From Pseudoneobacillus sp042683745 (GTDB lineage: Bacteria > Bacillota > Bacilli > Bacillales > Cytobacillaceae): a stretch of 64,000 nucleotides of DNA. A model generated the notes under the pieces. It did no database searches and was not told the origin of the DNA. It saw only the letters and a list, made by a program, of their open reading frames with translations. Of the stretch, positions 35,292-44,446 are shown in pieces (within the stretch, counting starts at the first letter, position 1; each line of letters starts with the position of its first letter). Where the stretch lies: NCBI RefSeq assembly GCF_042683745.1, contig NZ_JBHUJX010000018.1, positions 395,222 through 459,221 on the forward strand, given 5' to 3'. The translations under genes and the position numbers were made by a program.

Positions 35292-35771
35292 TTAAACATT
35301 CGCAACTCGATTTTTAATAAAGTAGTCCATCACTCTTTCATCTTCTAGCATTTCTTCCGTTTCAACAAATCCAATATTTTTATAAAAGTTAATGGCTGCT
35401 TGATTCTCTGGTACAACGGATAGACGTACTCTCGAGCAATCTGAATGTTGGTTTGTTATCATTTCAATAATTTTTAACATTCCTTGCTTTCCGTAGCCTT
35501 TGCCTTGAAATTGCTCACCAATCATAAATCTAGGAACCCAATGTCGATCATAGTCTTCATTTTCTGGAATGAATTCAACCGCAGCCAGACCTACTACAGT
35601 ATCCCCATCACAAATGGCATATGGAGTAAATTTAGGATCAACATAAGCCCATGCAATAGTTGCCAAATTTCTCGCAACAAACTGCTTTTGATCCTCTGAA
35701 ACTTCTAATTTTGCACATGCCCTAATGTTATCTTGTGTAACTGGTTTAATTTCAACTAAATTATTCTCCAT
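35292..35771 (-). CDS. GNAT N-acetyltransferase, BltD/SpeG-like
   Basis: A 159-residue acetyltransferase. The acetyl-CoA loop is RFMIGEQFQGKGYGKQGML (about residues 81-99), followed by VVPENQAAINFYKNIGF. The opening (IKPVTQDNIRACAKLEVSED) and the AVEFIPENEDYDRHWVPRF segment resemble the spermidine/spermine acetyltransferase branch (BltD, PaiA), so a polyamine is the best guess, not a certainty. It is transcribed alone. The operator lies 33 bases ahead of the start, directly after a TTGCAA/TAAAAT promoter. In B. subtilis bltD is linked to the Blt multidrug pump, which fits the exporters under the same operator here. Confidence 0.82.
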   Translation of the reverse strand: MENNLVEIKPVTQDNIRACAKLEVSEDQKQFVARNLATIAWAYVDPKFTPYAICDGDTVVGLAAVEFIPENEDYDRHWVPRFMIGEQFQGKGYGKQGMLKIIEMITNQHSDCSRVRLSVVPENQAAINFYKNIGFVETEEMLEDERVMDYFIKNRVANV

Positions 35772-35803
35772 TATAAACCCTCCATAAATGCAATAATCAG
35801 ATA

Positions 35804-35852
35804 AAACTGAATAGTCATTTTAATTTTACACATAATGTCTCTATTATTGCAA
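35804..35852 (-). promoter_or_regulatory. Promoter plus operator (16/18) of the acetyltransferase gene
   Basis: On the minus strand TTGCAA (35847-35852) and TAAAAT (35823-35828) are 18 bases apart. The palindrome (plus strand AAACTGAATAGTCATTTT, 35804-35821) starts one base past the -10. Confidence 0.75.
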
Positions 35853-36044
35853 ATAATAATCTTTTTATTACGATGTTATAAATTATAGATTTTCTTAATC
35901 ATTTGGCTTTGTTAAAGTTTAGTATTGTTTCAGTTAGTAAGATGATCTTCCATATGACAATGATATCCTACCTTGTTCTATAAAGTATGTCTTTAATATA
36001 AATCTATTAACTTGAAATATCATAATAAATATTATAACCTATTT

Positions 36045-36062
36045 AAAATGACCAGTTAGTTT
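36045..36062. promoter_or_regulatory. Operator palindrome ahead of VanZ-like gene, 17/18 match
   Basis: AAAATGACCAGTTAGTTT, with flanking A/T continuing the symmetry. A TTGAAA box and TATAAC 15 bases on lie just before it. Confidence 0.7.
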
Positions 36063-36161
36063 AAATGATTTGAAAACTGCTTTTTATAGAAATTAGCCAT
36101 TCAAAGAACACTAAGAAACAATAAGACTGTGGAAAACATTGGTTGGCTGGGAGGTATGTTT

Positions 36162-36722
36162 GTGTATGCAATTAATTTGTTTGAAGTAGGGTTAACCATA
36201 ATAGTTATCTATTCAATATATGATTTCATTAAAAACAAGGATAAAGACTTGAAAAACCGACTTATTATAATTAGTTTCTGGATCTATTTTTGTTATAGTG
36301 TTCAAGAAATTTTTGGGCACATTAATGTTCCCCCGAGACTATCCTATTATAATGTTCAACTCGCCCCATTTTTATATATTAAGTATATCCTTAGTAAAAT
36401 GGATTTTATTAGTAGAATTATTGATTCGTCATGGATATTTTTAACCATCAAAGATTTATTAAAGACTTTTCTTTTAACCTTCCCACTTGGAGTATATATC
36501 CAATTGATATTTGATATAAAACATTTTAAAAGAGGATTAATCGTTATTGCATCCACCTCATTAATATTAGAGGGTTTGGAATTTATGTTTGCATATACTG
36601 GTGTGATCGATTCTGGAATATTTCAAACAGACGTAATCATATTATATACGTTGGGGGGAATAGCTGGGTTTTATTTTTATCGTTTTTATTTAAAGATGGT
36701 ACGTGTAGTCCAAACGAGATAA
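36162..36722 (+). CDS. VanZ-like membrane protein
   Basis: About 186 residues and five hydrophobic segments. The segment LLKTFLLTFPLGVYIQLIF and the closing EGLEFMFAYTGVIDSGIF ... DVIILYTLGGIAGFYFYR match the pattern of VanZ-family proteins (NxxxFxPxG, then E.. and DxxxNxxGxxxGY), though with substitutions. VanZ itself confers low-level teicoplanin resistance by an unknown mechanism; the function of most relatives is unknown. A GTG at 36129 is possible, but GGGAGG six to seven bases before the GTG at 36162 favours the shorter form. It carries an operator upstream. Confidence 0.6.
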   Translation: MYAINLFEVGLTIIVIYSIYDFIKNKDKDLKNRLIIISFWIYFCYSVQEIFGHINVPPRLSYYNVQLAPFLYIKYILSKMDFISRIIDSSWIFLTIKDLLKTFLLTFPLGVYIQLIFDIKHFKRGLIVIASTSLILEGLEFMFAYTGVIDSGIFQTDVIILYTLGGIAGFYFYRFYLKMVRVVQTR

Positions 36723-36853
36723 AAAGCTAAAAATTGGGTTGTACCGTTAATTGAGAGTTTAACTTTTCAGTTCTGGAAAATGAACACTAACACTATAGCC
36801 CCCTTTATTGGGGGCAACTTATTTCACTATTAGAATCGATGGATCCACTTTTT

Positions 36854-38482
36854 TCAATATAACGGCAAACGCCATTCTTTATCCAATGGATAAGAACGGG
36901 TAACCAAAATCAAATTTAAGTTCAACTCGTTAGGAAGTTCGTTTATCTCTTTCGTCTGAAGAGTGATAGTTGATTTATAACGCCCATTCTCATCTTTTTG
37001 ATCAGTAATTAACCAATCACTTGAAGTCGAATAGCTTTTTCCGTTATTATCAGTTATTACCCATTGATCAAGTCTCGAAGCATCGGCTTTTCTCGATCCG
37101 ACCATTTCAATGGTAAGAGCTGTTTCTTTTTTTAACGGGAACAATGATTTTTGTAAGGATATCTTTGATTCTTGATCCGCTTGTTTAATGGTAAAGTGGT
37201 TACCTTCATACTCAAAGGACACTGGTTTGTTTGCTATTTCCTTCGGTTTGATTTTTAAAGAAAAATCAGTTGGCTCTGTTCTTAGTATTCCATCTAAAAC
37301 AAAGGTGAGCTTACGATTATTTTTTTGAGGAACGAATGAATCAATACGTGATTTGTGTCCAACTTCCCCACCCACCTCATCATTTCCTGTAACTTTAAGA
37401 ACACCAAAATCAGATGGAAAACCATTCTCTTTTACGAAAGCATTTTTATATAAAATGGTTTTTCCATCTTCATCTTCAATATGATATTGAAGATTATTTC
37501 CTAAGTTAATCCAACTCCTTATGGCATCCTTATTTCCAAACTTATCTTCTAAATTCTTGATTTCCTCTGTATATTCTTTAAGTTCTTCTTCAGTAAATTG
37601 TGTTTCATATATTAACTCATTTGAGGAAGGAGCAAAGCGCACCTCTTCCATATTTAAGATAATTCCATGTTTAGTTACACTAGCATTATTTAAAGAAACT
37701 GTTTTGATTGCAAGCAGACTTTTACTAACGTCTACTGGAACCTCAAGTTGCCAGTTCCCTTCTTTTCCATCTAGTTCACCCAAATCAAATTTAATTATCA
37801 TATCTTTAGGAATCTTTGTATCTCTTAAATTTAACTCCATTAATCCATAATCTTTTTGATTGGACCAGCTTGTAGAGTAGACCTTTATTTCACCCCCATT
37901 TTTATCCATTAATATGATCTTATTTTTACCATTGCGTGTATCAAAATGGTTTGTTTTTACTTTTTGTTTATGATCTAGAATTTGAAAGGAAAATGTTAAC
38001 CGCGAAGAATCCGCAACCATTTCATCTACCTTAAATGTAATGCCCTTATCTGTAACCTCTTGATTTAGTTTGGTTGTGAAACCTTTTTCATTCGCAATTC
38101 TTAAACCTTCATCTACCTGACTACTTGAGAATATACCATCGACCCAATTAGATAAAGCTGGGTTTAAGGTCGTACTTAAACTAAGAACTAGGATAACTCC
38201 AGCTGCTGGTAATAGTATTTTCTTTCTTAGTGCCCTTTTTTTATTGGAAATTCCATTTGGAAAATAAGGCTGAAGTTGGTCTATTACCATGCTTGCAAAA
38301 TGATCAGGTAAGGTTGGCTTTCCTAGGTTATCTTGAATAAATTGCTGCTCATCTATCAAACTTTCTACTTTAACTCTACAGTTGAAACAATTAAGTAAAT
38401 GATTATTGATCTTGGAATGTTCTTCTTTGGATACTATTTTATCTACATACTGTGATAGTTTTTCAATTTCCAAACACTTCAT
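36854..38482 (-). CDS. Zinc-finger anti-sigma factor with DUF4179
   Basis: A 542-residue membrane protein. The cytoplasmic N-terminus has a zf-HC2-type zinc site (HLLNCFNCRVK, residues about 27-37), the anti-sigma fold that binds ECF factors. One membrane segment is at about 85-107. A large extracytoplasmic part follows with the DUF4179 stretch (SNWVDGIFSSSQVDEGLRIA) and two beta-rich domains. The start at 38482 is set by AGGGGGATACATTC; an upstream frame to 38500 runs through that site. It overlaps the sigma gene by 20 bases, so translation is coupled. It should keep the sigma factor inactive until an envelope signal triggers release. Confidence 0.85.
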   Translation of the reverse strand: MKCLEIEKLSQYVDKIVSKEEHSKINNHLLNCFNCRVKVESLIDEQQFIQDNLGKPTLPDHFASMVIDQLQPYFPNGISNKKRALRKKILLPAAGVILVLSLSTTLNPALSNWVDGIFSSSQVDEGLRIANEKGFTTKLNQEVTDKGITFKVDEMVADSSRLTFSFQILDHKQKVKTNHFDTRNGKNKIILMDKNGGEIKVYSTSWSNQKDYGLMELNLRDTKIPKDMIIKFDLGELDGKEGNWQLEVPVDVSKSLLAIKTVSLNNASVTKHGIILNMEEVRFAPSSNELIYETQFTEEELKEYTEEIKNLEDKFGNKDAIRSWINLGNNLQYHIEDEDGKTILYKNAFVKENGFPSDFGVLKVTGNDEVGGEVGHKSRIDSFVPQKNNRKLTFVLDGILRTEPTDFSLKIKPKEIANKPVSFEYEGNHFTIKQADQESKISLQKSLFPLKKETALTIEMVGSRKADASRLDQWVITDNNGKSYSTSSDWLITDQKDENGRYKSTITLQTKEINELPNELNLNLILVTRSYPLDKEWRLPLY

Positions 38483-39032
38483 GAATGTATCCCCCTTCAT
38501 TTTTAATCAGCACTCTCATTTTTTTCTTAGCACGATAAAGTTTAATTCCAACATTGGAAACAGTAATGCCTAATAACTCACTAATTTCTTCGTAACTTAA
38601 TTCATTTACAAAACGTAATAGAATAATCATTCGTTCTTCCTCAGGCAGAGTATGAATTAAAGATTTTATCTGCCGTTCCTCCTCCTTTTTCAATAAAATA
38701 ATCTCAGGGTGATTCGGATTTTCGATAATATACTCATTTATATTGACTTGTTTTCGAAGCTGATGGTTCTTTCGGAATTCATCTATACAATGGTTGATTG
38801 CAACCCGTTTCAGCCACCCTGCAAAGGATCCTTTTCCATCATATTTGGCAAGCTGATAATAAACCTTAATAAAAGCCTCCTGCACCAAATCCTGTGCATC
38901 CTGCGAATTACTGGTCATTCGAAGAATCGTAGCATATAATTGATTTTTATATCGATCTATTATATTAGCATAGGATTGTTTATCTCCCTCCAACACCTCT
39001 TTAATCCATTGAAGTTCATCTTGATCTTGCAT
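38463..39032 (-). CDS. ECF sigma factor
   Basis: A 189-residue sigma factor. Region 2 is at about residues 25-95 (SNSQDAQDLVQEAFIKVYY, then GSFAGWLKRVAINHCIDEF). Region 4 is at about 125-180 (LPEEERMIILLRFVNELSYE, then SNVGIKLYRAKKKMR). The frame can extend to 39083, but AAGGAGGCTATT immediately before the ATG at 39032 decides the start. The anti-sigma gene overlaps its end. The upstream gap of 328 bases is shared with the divergent orphan permease pair. I see no clear ECF-type promoter here, so autoregulation cannot be claimed. Confidence 0.9.
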   Translation of the reverse strand: MQDQDELQWIKEVLEGDKQSYANIIDRYKNQLYATILRMTSNSQDAQDLVQEAFIKVYYQLAKYDGKGSFAGWLKRVAINHCIDEFRKNHQLRKQVNINEYIIENPNHPEIILLKKEEERQIKSLIHTLPEEERMIILLRFVNELSYEEISELLGITVSNVGIKLYRAKKKMRVLIKNEGGYIHEVFGN

Positions 39033-39201
39033 AATAGCCTCCTTATTGAACGAGCATGTGCATAATTCGTTTAGTGTATTCAACCTATATAACGAAGTTT
39101 GCTCATAAGAAATTACGCCTTTTTGAAAATTTTGTATTCATTTCACGAAGAAGTAGAATATATAGTCCATATAATTTCAATAGTAGGCAAATGCTTTACT
39201 T

Positions 39202-39215
39202 AGACTACATAGTCT
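39202..39215. promoter_or_regulatory. Inverted repeat in the divergent region
   Basis: AGACTA and TAGTCT are separated by two bases. It resembles the imperfect palindrome at 4.03 kb more than the main operator family, and lies between a TTTACT and a TTATGG box facing the permease pair. Confidence 0.35.
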
Positions 39216-39360
39216 TTTTATGGTATCATAATTCTAAATAATCCAACAATTTTGTTGAAAATAGGAGTTCGGATAAAACAGAACGGGGAATGATATGGAG
39301 AAAACAACGAAATGGTCATAATAGGTGATGTCTTCAAAATCGTAATCTATTGGAGGTTTT

Positions 39361-40242
39361 ATGTATTCTATTAGGATATTGACTCAGTACTTATTCAGTC
39401 TTCTGTTTTTGTTCGTTTTGGCAGCGATACCCTTAGTTTTTTTCACTACATTTGATCAACCAATTACATTTCAACCGCAAAAGGTTGTATTGCTGATTAA
39501 GGATTTCTTAGTTGGTATAGTTTCAAAAGAATCCTTTTATTATAACTCAGGTCGGGATATACGGTTTTTCCCTACGGATATGGTTAAACTTTTTACATCT
39601 TCTTACCTTTATTTAGCATCGGCAGGGTCAATTGTCATTATCCTATCGTTTTTATTTGGTATTTATTTGTGGAAGGTAAGTGTGAAATATCTTCATGGTT
39701 TTCTGAGTTTGTTTGGGATGATTCCCGATTTTATTTTCATATTGATGCTTCAACTTTTGGTTACCTTCATTTATAAATGTACAGGTATTAAGACAATAAA
39801 GGTCGCATCTTTAAGCATAAGTGAACCGGCTATTTTCCTTCCAATACTTACCCTTGTTGTCATTCCTTTTGTTTACCTGATCAGATCATTGAATGAGAAA
39901 ACATTTGAAGTGATAACCGAAGATTATATCCAAACAGCTATAGCAAAAGGTTTAAGCAAACCGCAGATCTACTTTCACCATATCACATCCAATGTGCTCC
40001 CCTTTTTTAAGGCGGATTTGCATAAGGTTACAAGCATAATGATAAGTAATCTTTTTGTAGTCGAGTATCTTTACAACACTAAAGGGATAACCACTATGCT
40101 GTTTCAGCATCAAGTGCAATTCGGCTATCAATACAATCTTGTTATTCTTTGTTTTTTAACTTTAATCGTTCTTTATCTCGTCGTTTATTTCTCTTTTAGG
40201 CTGCTAATTTGGATCGTTGAAAGGGTTATCAAATATGTATAG
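39361..40242 (+). CDS. ABC permease, OppB-like (orphan, divergent)
   Basis: A 293-residue membrane protein of the binding-protein-dependent permease fold. The coupling loop is recognisable (EVITEDYIQTAIAKGLSKP, about residues 185-203), but the N-terminal half is unlike the App/Opp permeases. It lacks the GDPF-type periplasmic motif. The ATG follows TTGGAGGTTTT. It overlaps the next permease gene by eight bases. No binding protein or ATPase gene adjoins. A degenerate peptide-type transporter that borrows ATPases is possible. Confidence 0.75.
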   Translation: MYSIRILTQYLFSLLFLFVLAAIPLVFFTTFDQPITFQPQKVVLLIKDFLVGIVSKESFYYNSGRDIRFFPTDMVKLFTSSYLYLASAGSIVIILSFLFGIYLWKVSVKYLHGFLSLFGMIPDFIFILMLQLLVTFIYKCTGIKTIKVASLSISEPAIFLPILTLVVIPFVYLIRSLNEKTFEVITEDYIQTAIAKGLSKPQIYFHHITSNVLPFFKADLHKVTSIMISNLFVVEYLYNTKGITTMLFQHQVQFGYQYNLVILCFLTLIVLYLVVYFSFRLLIWIVERVIKYV

Positions 40243-41152
40243 GAAAAATCGAAAATTTTTGGCTGGGTTCATCCTATTAGCTTGCTTCATTCTTTTATCA
40301 TTTATAGGGCCATTAGTAGCCCCCTACGAGGAGGATTACTCTAAAAGCATTGGTTATATTCAAACAGAGAAAGGAGAGCAAATGACATCCCCCCCATTTC
40401 CACCATCCAAAGAATTTATTTTCGGAACGGATAAATGGGGTTATGATCTATTGACCTTGATGCTGCATGGTGCGAAATACACAGTAATAGGAACAATTCT
40501 AATAGCATTGTCTAGAGTAATTCTAGGAGGACTTACTGGAATCATAAGTGGGCTTCGAAAAGGTGCTGAAAAACCAAGTCGAACATCGATCCCCATTTTC
40601 TCAAGCATCCCCTCTTTTATCATTATTTATTTTATTATGATTGGGATTAACATTAATCCGATCATACCTGAGTGGGGACTAATTATGATTCAAAGTATGT
40701 TAATGATTATACTTGGGGTTTCGGGTGTCCATAACGTCATTTCCTTGAAGACGATTGAGGTTAAAAAAGAACAGTATATCCTTGCCTCTGAATCCTTTGG
40801 TGCGCAAAAAAAGCATCTTATGGTAAAACATATTTTTCCTGCTTTAAAGGACAATTTATTCATTATTCTAGTGAATGAGGCCATTCTTGTCTTACATTTA
40901 ATTGGCCAGTTAGGGATTTTTAATCTATTCTTCGGAGGAACGACACAGCATTTCAACCCTCCTGTATTTCTTTCTATTACTCATGAATGGTCTGGATTAA
41001 TAGGTCAAGCAAGAGGTTATATGTATCTTTCCCAATGGATTGTCTTATTCCCCATCCTTGCTTACATTCTATTTCTGTCTTCCTTGTATCTCATTTCAAC
41101 TGGGTTAAATGAAATTCAAAGGTCAAATACTAGGAAAGATAGTCTGTTATGA
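40235..41152 (+). CDS. ABC permease, OppC-like (orphan, divergent)
   Basis: About 305 residues, starting with an OppC-like anchor (MYRKNRKFLAGFILLACFIL) and the FIFGTDKWGYDLLTLMLHG segment, which corresponds to the OppC GTDxxGRD motif. A coupling loop follows (KEQYILASESFGAQKKHL). The usual GDGLRDALDP end is absent; it ends instead in STGLNEIQRSNTRKDS. The ATG at 40235 overlaps the stop of the preceding gene (ATGTATAG), pointing to translational coupling; a TTG at 40217 is less likely. With its partner it would form a heterodimeric channel. Confidence 0.75.
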   Translation: MYRKNRKFLAGFILLACFILLSFIGPLVAPYEEDYSKSIGYIQTEKGEQMTSPPFPPSKEFIFGTDKWGYDLLTLMLHGAKYTVIGTILIALSRVILGGLTGIISGLRKGAEKPSRTSIPIFSSIPSFIIIYFIMIGININPIIPEWGLIMIQSMLMIILGVSGVHNVISLKTIEVKKEQYILASESFGAQKKHLMVKHIFPALKDNLFIILVNEAILVLHLIGQLGIFNLFFGGTTQHFNPPVFLSITHEWSGLIGQARGYMYLSQWIVLFPILAYILFLSSLYLISTGLNEIQRSNTRKDSLL

Positions 41153-41211
41153 GGGTGAGCATTCCAAAATTAATTCAACCATAAATTACAATGAGAGAAT
41201 TGGAGGAAGAA

Positions 41212-41823
41212 ATGATTAATTTATATATTACGAGACATGGGGAAACAGTATGGAATACACAAAAAAGGATGCAAGGTTGGAGTGATTCCGATTTAACTGA
41301 AAATGGAATAAGAAATGCATTATCTCTAGGTGAAAGATTAAAGGATATTGATTTCACTGCTATTTATTCGAGTCCCAGCGATAGAACTAAAAAAACGGCT
41401 GATTTAATTAAAGGTGAAAGAGATATATCTATTTTACTTGATAAAGATTTGAGAGAGATCCATATGGGTGAATGGGAAGGCCAAACAGTATCTTTTATTG
41501 AAAAAAATTTCCCCAACGAACACTATTCCTTTTGGAATACACCCCACTTATATAAAACAGAAACTGGGGAAAGTTTTGATGAATTAAGAAACAGGGTGAA
41601 TAATTTTCTGAATAGATTACAAGAAATGTATACTTCAGGAAATATTCTAATCGTTACACATGCGGTTGTCATAAAAACTATATTAGCTATCTTCAAAGAT
41701 TACCCAACAGAGAAGTTATGGACGCCTCCTTTTATCCATGATACAAGTCTAACAAATGTTGAGTTGATCGGGGAGAAAAAAAATTTCATTATTGAGGGAG
41801 ATTTATCTCATAGAGTAAAGTGA
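41212..41823 (+). CDS. Histidine phosphatase family protein (phosphoglycerate mutase-like)
   Basis: A 203-residue member of the histidine phosphatase superfamily. The phosphorylated His lies in LYITRHGETVWN near residue 8; the partner motifs are YSSPSDRTKKTADLI, the acid EIHMGEWEG, and the second His in VTHAVVIKTIL. Bacillus relatives (PhoE/YhfR type) are broad-range phosphatases rather than glycolytic mutases. The ATG at 41212 follows TTGGAGGAAGAA; an earlier ATG at 41191 would read through that site. It is probably transcribed alone. Confidence 0.85.
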   Translation: MINLYITRHGETVWNTQKRMQGWSDSDLTENGIRNALSLGERLKDIDFTAIYSSPSDRTKKTADLIKGERDISILLDKDLREIHMGEWEGQTVSFIEKNFPNEHYSFWNTPHLYKTETGESFDELRNRVNNFLNRLQEMYTSGNILIVTHAVVIKTILAIFKDYPTEKLWTPPFIHDTSLTNVELIGEKKNFIIEGDLSHRVK

Positions 41824-41921
41824 AAATGTATGATTAGAAAATAAAATAAGTTCTATCGTATCTTTCTAATAAAAATTTTCGTTTTATTTAATGAAAACGA
41901 ATTTTAGGAGGCTAAATAACG

Positions 41922-42875
41922 ATGACTTTATCTTCAGAAATTGAAATTCATGACCTAAGTAATCCCCTTCGAGATGTCAAAAAATTGTTTGATGAAATGA
42001 TTGTCCCGTATCGCCCGGAGTTATGGCGGTATTGCTACTTCATAACAGGATCACCATGGGATGCGGAAGACTTAGTTCAAGAGACTTTAATAAAGGCTTT
42101 TGCCTCCATAGCTCAATTATGGCAGCCAATCCATCCAAAATCATATCTATTTAGGATTGCATCGAACAGTTGGATTGATCAATGTAGGAAAACAAAAATA
42201 AAAATCGATCCATTTGAGAACGTATCTGAGTCATTTTATCAAGAGGAAATTGATATTTTCGAAATAGAAAATGCGATTGAACAATTGGTGTTATATTTAT
42301 CCCCCCGCCAAAGAGTCGTCTTCTTGTTAATGGATGTATTTAAGTTTTCATCTAAAGAAGTAGGAGAGATAATCGGTACGACAGAAGGTGCAACTAAGGC
42401 CTTACTTCATCGGGCCCGAGGAAAATTAAAACAGTTTAATGAGGATAAAGAAGTACTTGAGAATGGTTCCAACACCATATCCGATGAAAATCGTGAAATA
42501 ATAAATTTATTTTTGGATGCTTTTAATAGAAGAGATCCGAACGGAATTGCCAAGTTATTAGATACAAACGTAAGTAATGATATTGTCCATATCGCAAAGG
42601 AACTTGGAAAGGATATTGTTGAAAAGTACTCCCTTACTGATTGGTCGAAAGACCCGGTGGAAATGAGGGCAGAAATTCACATGTTATGGGGGCTACCGAC
42701 GATTGTTCAAATTGGAAAAATGAATGGAGGTAACGCCATTTACAATTTGAATCATATAAAAATCGAACATGGAAAAATTGTTGAAATCAAAGATTATTAT
42801 TTCTGTCCAGAGCTTCTTCATGAAGCAGCAATACAATTAAATTTAACTGCTTTTCAAAGAAATTATACTTTATAG
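41922..42875 (+). CDS. SigJ-like ECF sigma factor with C-terminal SnoaL domain
   Basis: A 317-residue sigma factor. Region 2 is at about residues 25-95 (SPWDAEDLVQETLIKAFASI). Region 4 is at about 125-175 (LSPRQRVVFLLMDVFKFSSK, EGATKALLHRARGKLK). The C-terminal SnoaL-like domain is at about 190-317 (EIINLFLDAFNRRDPNGIAK, then AIYNLNHIKIEHGKIVEIKD). Such C-terminal domains replace a membrane anti-sigma: they act in cis to control the factor. In keeping with that, no anti-sigma gene adjoins. The ATG follows TTTTAGGAGGCTAAATAACG. Its signal and target promoters are unknown. Confidence 0.88.
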   Translation: MTLSSEIEIHDLSNPLRDVKKLFDEMIVPYRPELWRYCYFITGSPWDAEDLVQETLIKAFASIAQLWQPIHPKSYLFRIASNSWIDQCRKTKIKIDPFENVSESFYQEEIDIFEIENAIEQLVLYLSPRQRVVFLLMDVFKFSSKEVGEIIGTTEGATKALLHRARGKLKQFNEDKEVLENGSNTISDENREIINLFLDAFNRRDPNGIAKLLDTNVSNDIVHIAKELGKDIVEKYSLTDWSKDPVEMRAEIHMLWGLPTIVQIGKMNGGNAIYNLNHIKIEHGKIVEIKDYYFCPELLHEAAIQLNLTAFQRNYTL

Positions 42876-43042
42876 TAATTTAAAGTTTTCACATATTATT
42901 TATCGATATATAGTTATCTTAACCCATAGCAAAATTTGTATTAGCTTAACTTAGGTAGAAAACTTATTTCTAATCGGATGCAGGGGAGAATTCCCTTATT
43001 GCATATATATTTTTTAATTAATAGGTAAAGGATTGATTATTT

Positions 43043-43435
43043 ATGAAAATTTCACGCAACCCTAACTCTATTCACAAACCAGTTGCTCCATATGTTCATC
43101 AAATTGAAATAACAGGTACGAATAGATGGTTAACTTTATCAGGACAATTAGGCATGGAAGTCGATAGAGCAGTGCCTGAAAATCCTTTAGAACAAATGAA
43201 GTTAGCATTAGAAAATATAAAGAGAAATCTCGAAGCTGCCGAAATGGAGGTCCATGATTTAACTAAATTAGTTTTTTATCTAGTCGGTGACTTTGATGCT
43301 AGTGAAAGAAGAAAAATAATAAGTGAATTCCTGGGAGACCATCTACCATGTACAACAATGGTGTATGTCGTTGCATTAGCTGCACCTGCTTTTAAAGTTG
43401 AAATTGATGCTTGGGCATGTAAAGAAATTAAATAA
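43043..43435 (+). CDS. RidA/YjgF-like protein lacking the catalytic arginine
   Basis: A 130-residue protein of the trimeric RidA fold (LSGQLGMEVD, then NIKRNLEAAEMEVHDLTKLV, end VEIDAWA). In true RidA deaminases the active-site Arg lies in P-x-R-(S/T); here the matching position reads LPCTTMVYV, so Arg is replaced by Thr. Enamine/imine hydrolysis as in RidA is therefore doubtful; it may bind a different small ligand. The start ATG lacks a strong ribosome site (AAAGGATTGATTATTT). A paralogue at 62.9 kb shows the same loss. Confidence 0.82.
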   Translation: MKISRNPNSIHKPVAPYVHQIEITGTNRWLTLSGQLGMEVDRAVPENPLEQMKLALENIKRNLEAAEMEVHDLTKLVFYLVGDFDASERRKIISEFLGDHLPCTTMVYVVALAAPAFKVEIDAWACKEIK

Positions 43436-43553
43436 GGCTATTGTTTGTTCATAAAGAACAATTACTTAACTACGAACGGAAGGTAATTACAGGGCGGTTC
43501 GAGAAACTTATCAAAGGTTAGATAAATGGTTCCTTGGCTTATCAAACATGAAT

Positions 43554-43592
43554 AAAGGCAATCCTTTAGTGGATTGCCTTCTAAAGTTTTTC
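43554..43592 (+). terminator. Hairpin terminator after the RidA-like gene
   Basis: AAGGCAATCC pairs with GGATTGCCTT across six bases; a short CTAAAGTTTTT tail follows. Confidence 0.7.
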
Positions 43593-43661
43593 CAGAGTGA
43601 ACTTATCTTGTTAAGGGCGGAATTACGGAATAACATGAGGAATATCAAAGGGGTGAGATAG

Positions 43662-44279
43662 TTGAAGTTAATTAGGCAGAATATTATTTACATCCTTTTA
43701 GGATTAGGTATGTTATTTTTCTTTACTTTATGGGTTTTCTCTGAAAGAGATAATAAAACTTACGAACAATATTTATCTGATGAATTAGTAAACAAAATTG
43801 TTCATATAACAGGAGCACCACAATACGCTATAGGGATCATACAAGATGTATTAAGTTCAGGTGAAATTACAAATAGTCAAGCAGAGGAATTACAAATTAG
43901 CTTTCATGACATTGCATTTGATACACAAGAAATAAATCAAATGGACAATTATTTTAACCGTTTGGAAAATTATAGTCAAAACCAAGTTATTTCTATAAAT
44001 AACGATTATAGTGATTTCTTTATGAAACTAAATGTAGAAAGCGATAAAGTAAAATTATCAAAGGACCAATTAGAGAAGATAAAGAAAATGGAAAGTTTGT
44101 TGCAAAAATATAACGATGTAGTTAATGAGACATTATTGTATACAAACAAATCGGGGGAAAAAGGGCAAACATCAGCATTCTGGGATTATTATCGCGAACA
44201 AGGGTTCAAAGATGATTACTGGGTTGATCTTTTAAAAGGATATGGAAAAGTAACAGATTTTAGTTATCGTATAAATTAG
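43662..44279 (+). CDS. Membrane-anchored protein of unknown function
   Basis: A 205-residue protein with one N-terminal membrane segment (residues 8-27) and an external, acidic, largely helical domain (YEQYLSDELVNKIVHITGA, then KDQLEKIKKMESLLQKYNDV). It has no lipobox or catalytic motif that I recognise. The TTG start is supported by AAAGGGGTGAGATAG. Bacillus carries several such single-span hypothetical proteins near regulatory genes. It may share a transcript with the small membrane gene at 44.4 kb, but a 167-base gap separates them. Confidence 0.65.
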   Translation: MKLIRQNIIYILLGLGMLFFFTLWVFSERDNKTYEQYLSDELVNKIVHITGAPQYAIGIIQDVLSSGEITNSQAEELQISFHDIAFDTQEINQMDNYFNRLENYSQNQVISINNDYSDFFMKLNVESDKVKLSKDQLEKIKKMESLLQKYNDVVNETLLYTNKSGEKGQTSAFWDYYREQGFKDDYWVDLLKGYGKVTDFSYRIN

Positions 44280-44446
44280 TAGAGTTCTTTTTCAAGTAGA
44301 CTATAAAACTTATTTCAACAACCAATGAACTTCTATATATATGGAAGTCTATTTCACTATTAAAAAAACAACGCTACACTTTAACATATAAAAAAGGAAA
44401 AATCTTCTTATTGGCTATTTTTTAAGTGGCAAAGTGAGGTGAAAAT

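Noticed and set aside
36797..36815. GCCCCC/GGGGGC hairpin after the VanZ-like gene as a terminator
   Set aside because: The stem is good but no T-run follows on either strand, so I did not call it a terminator.
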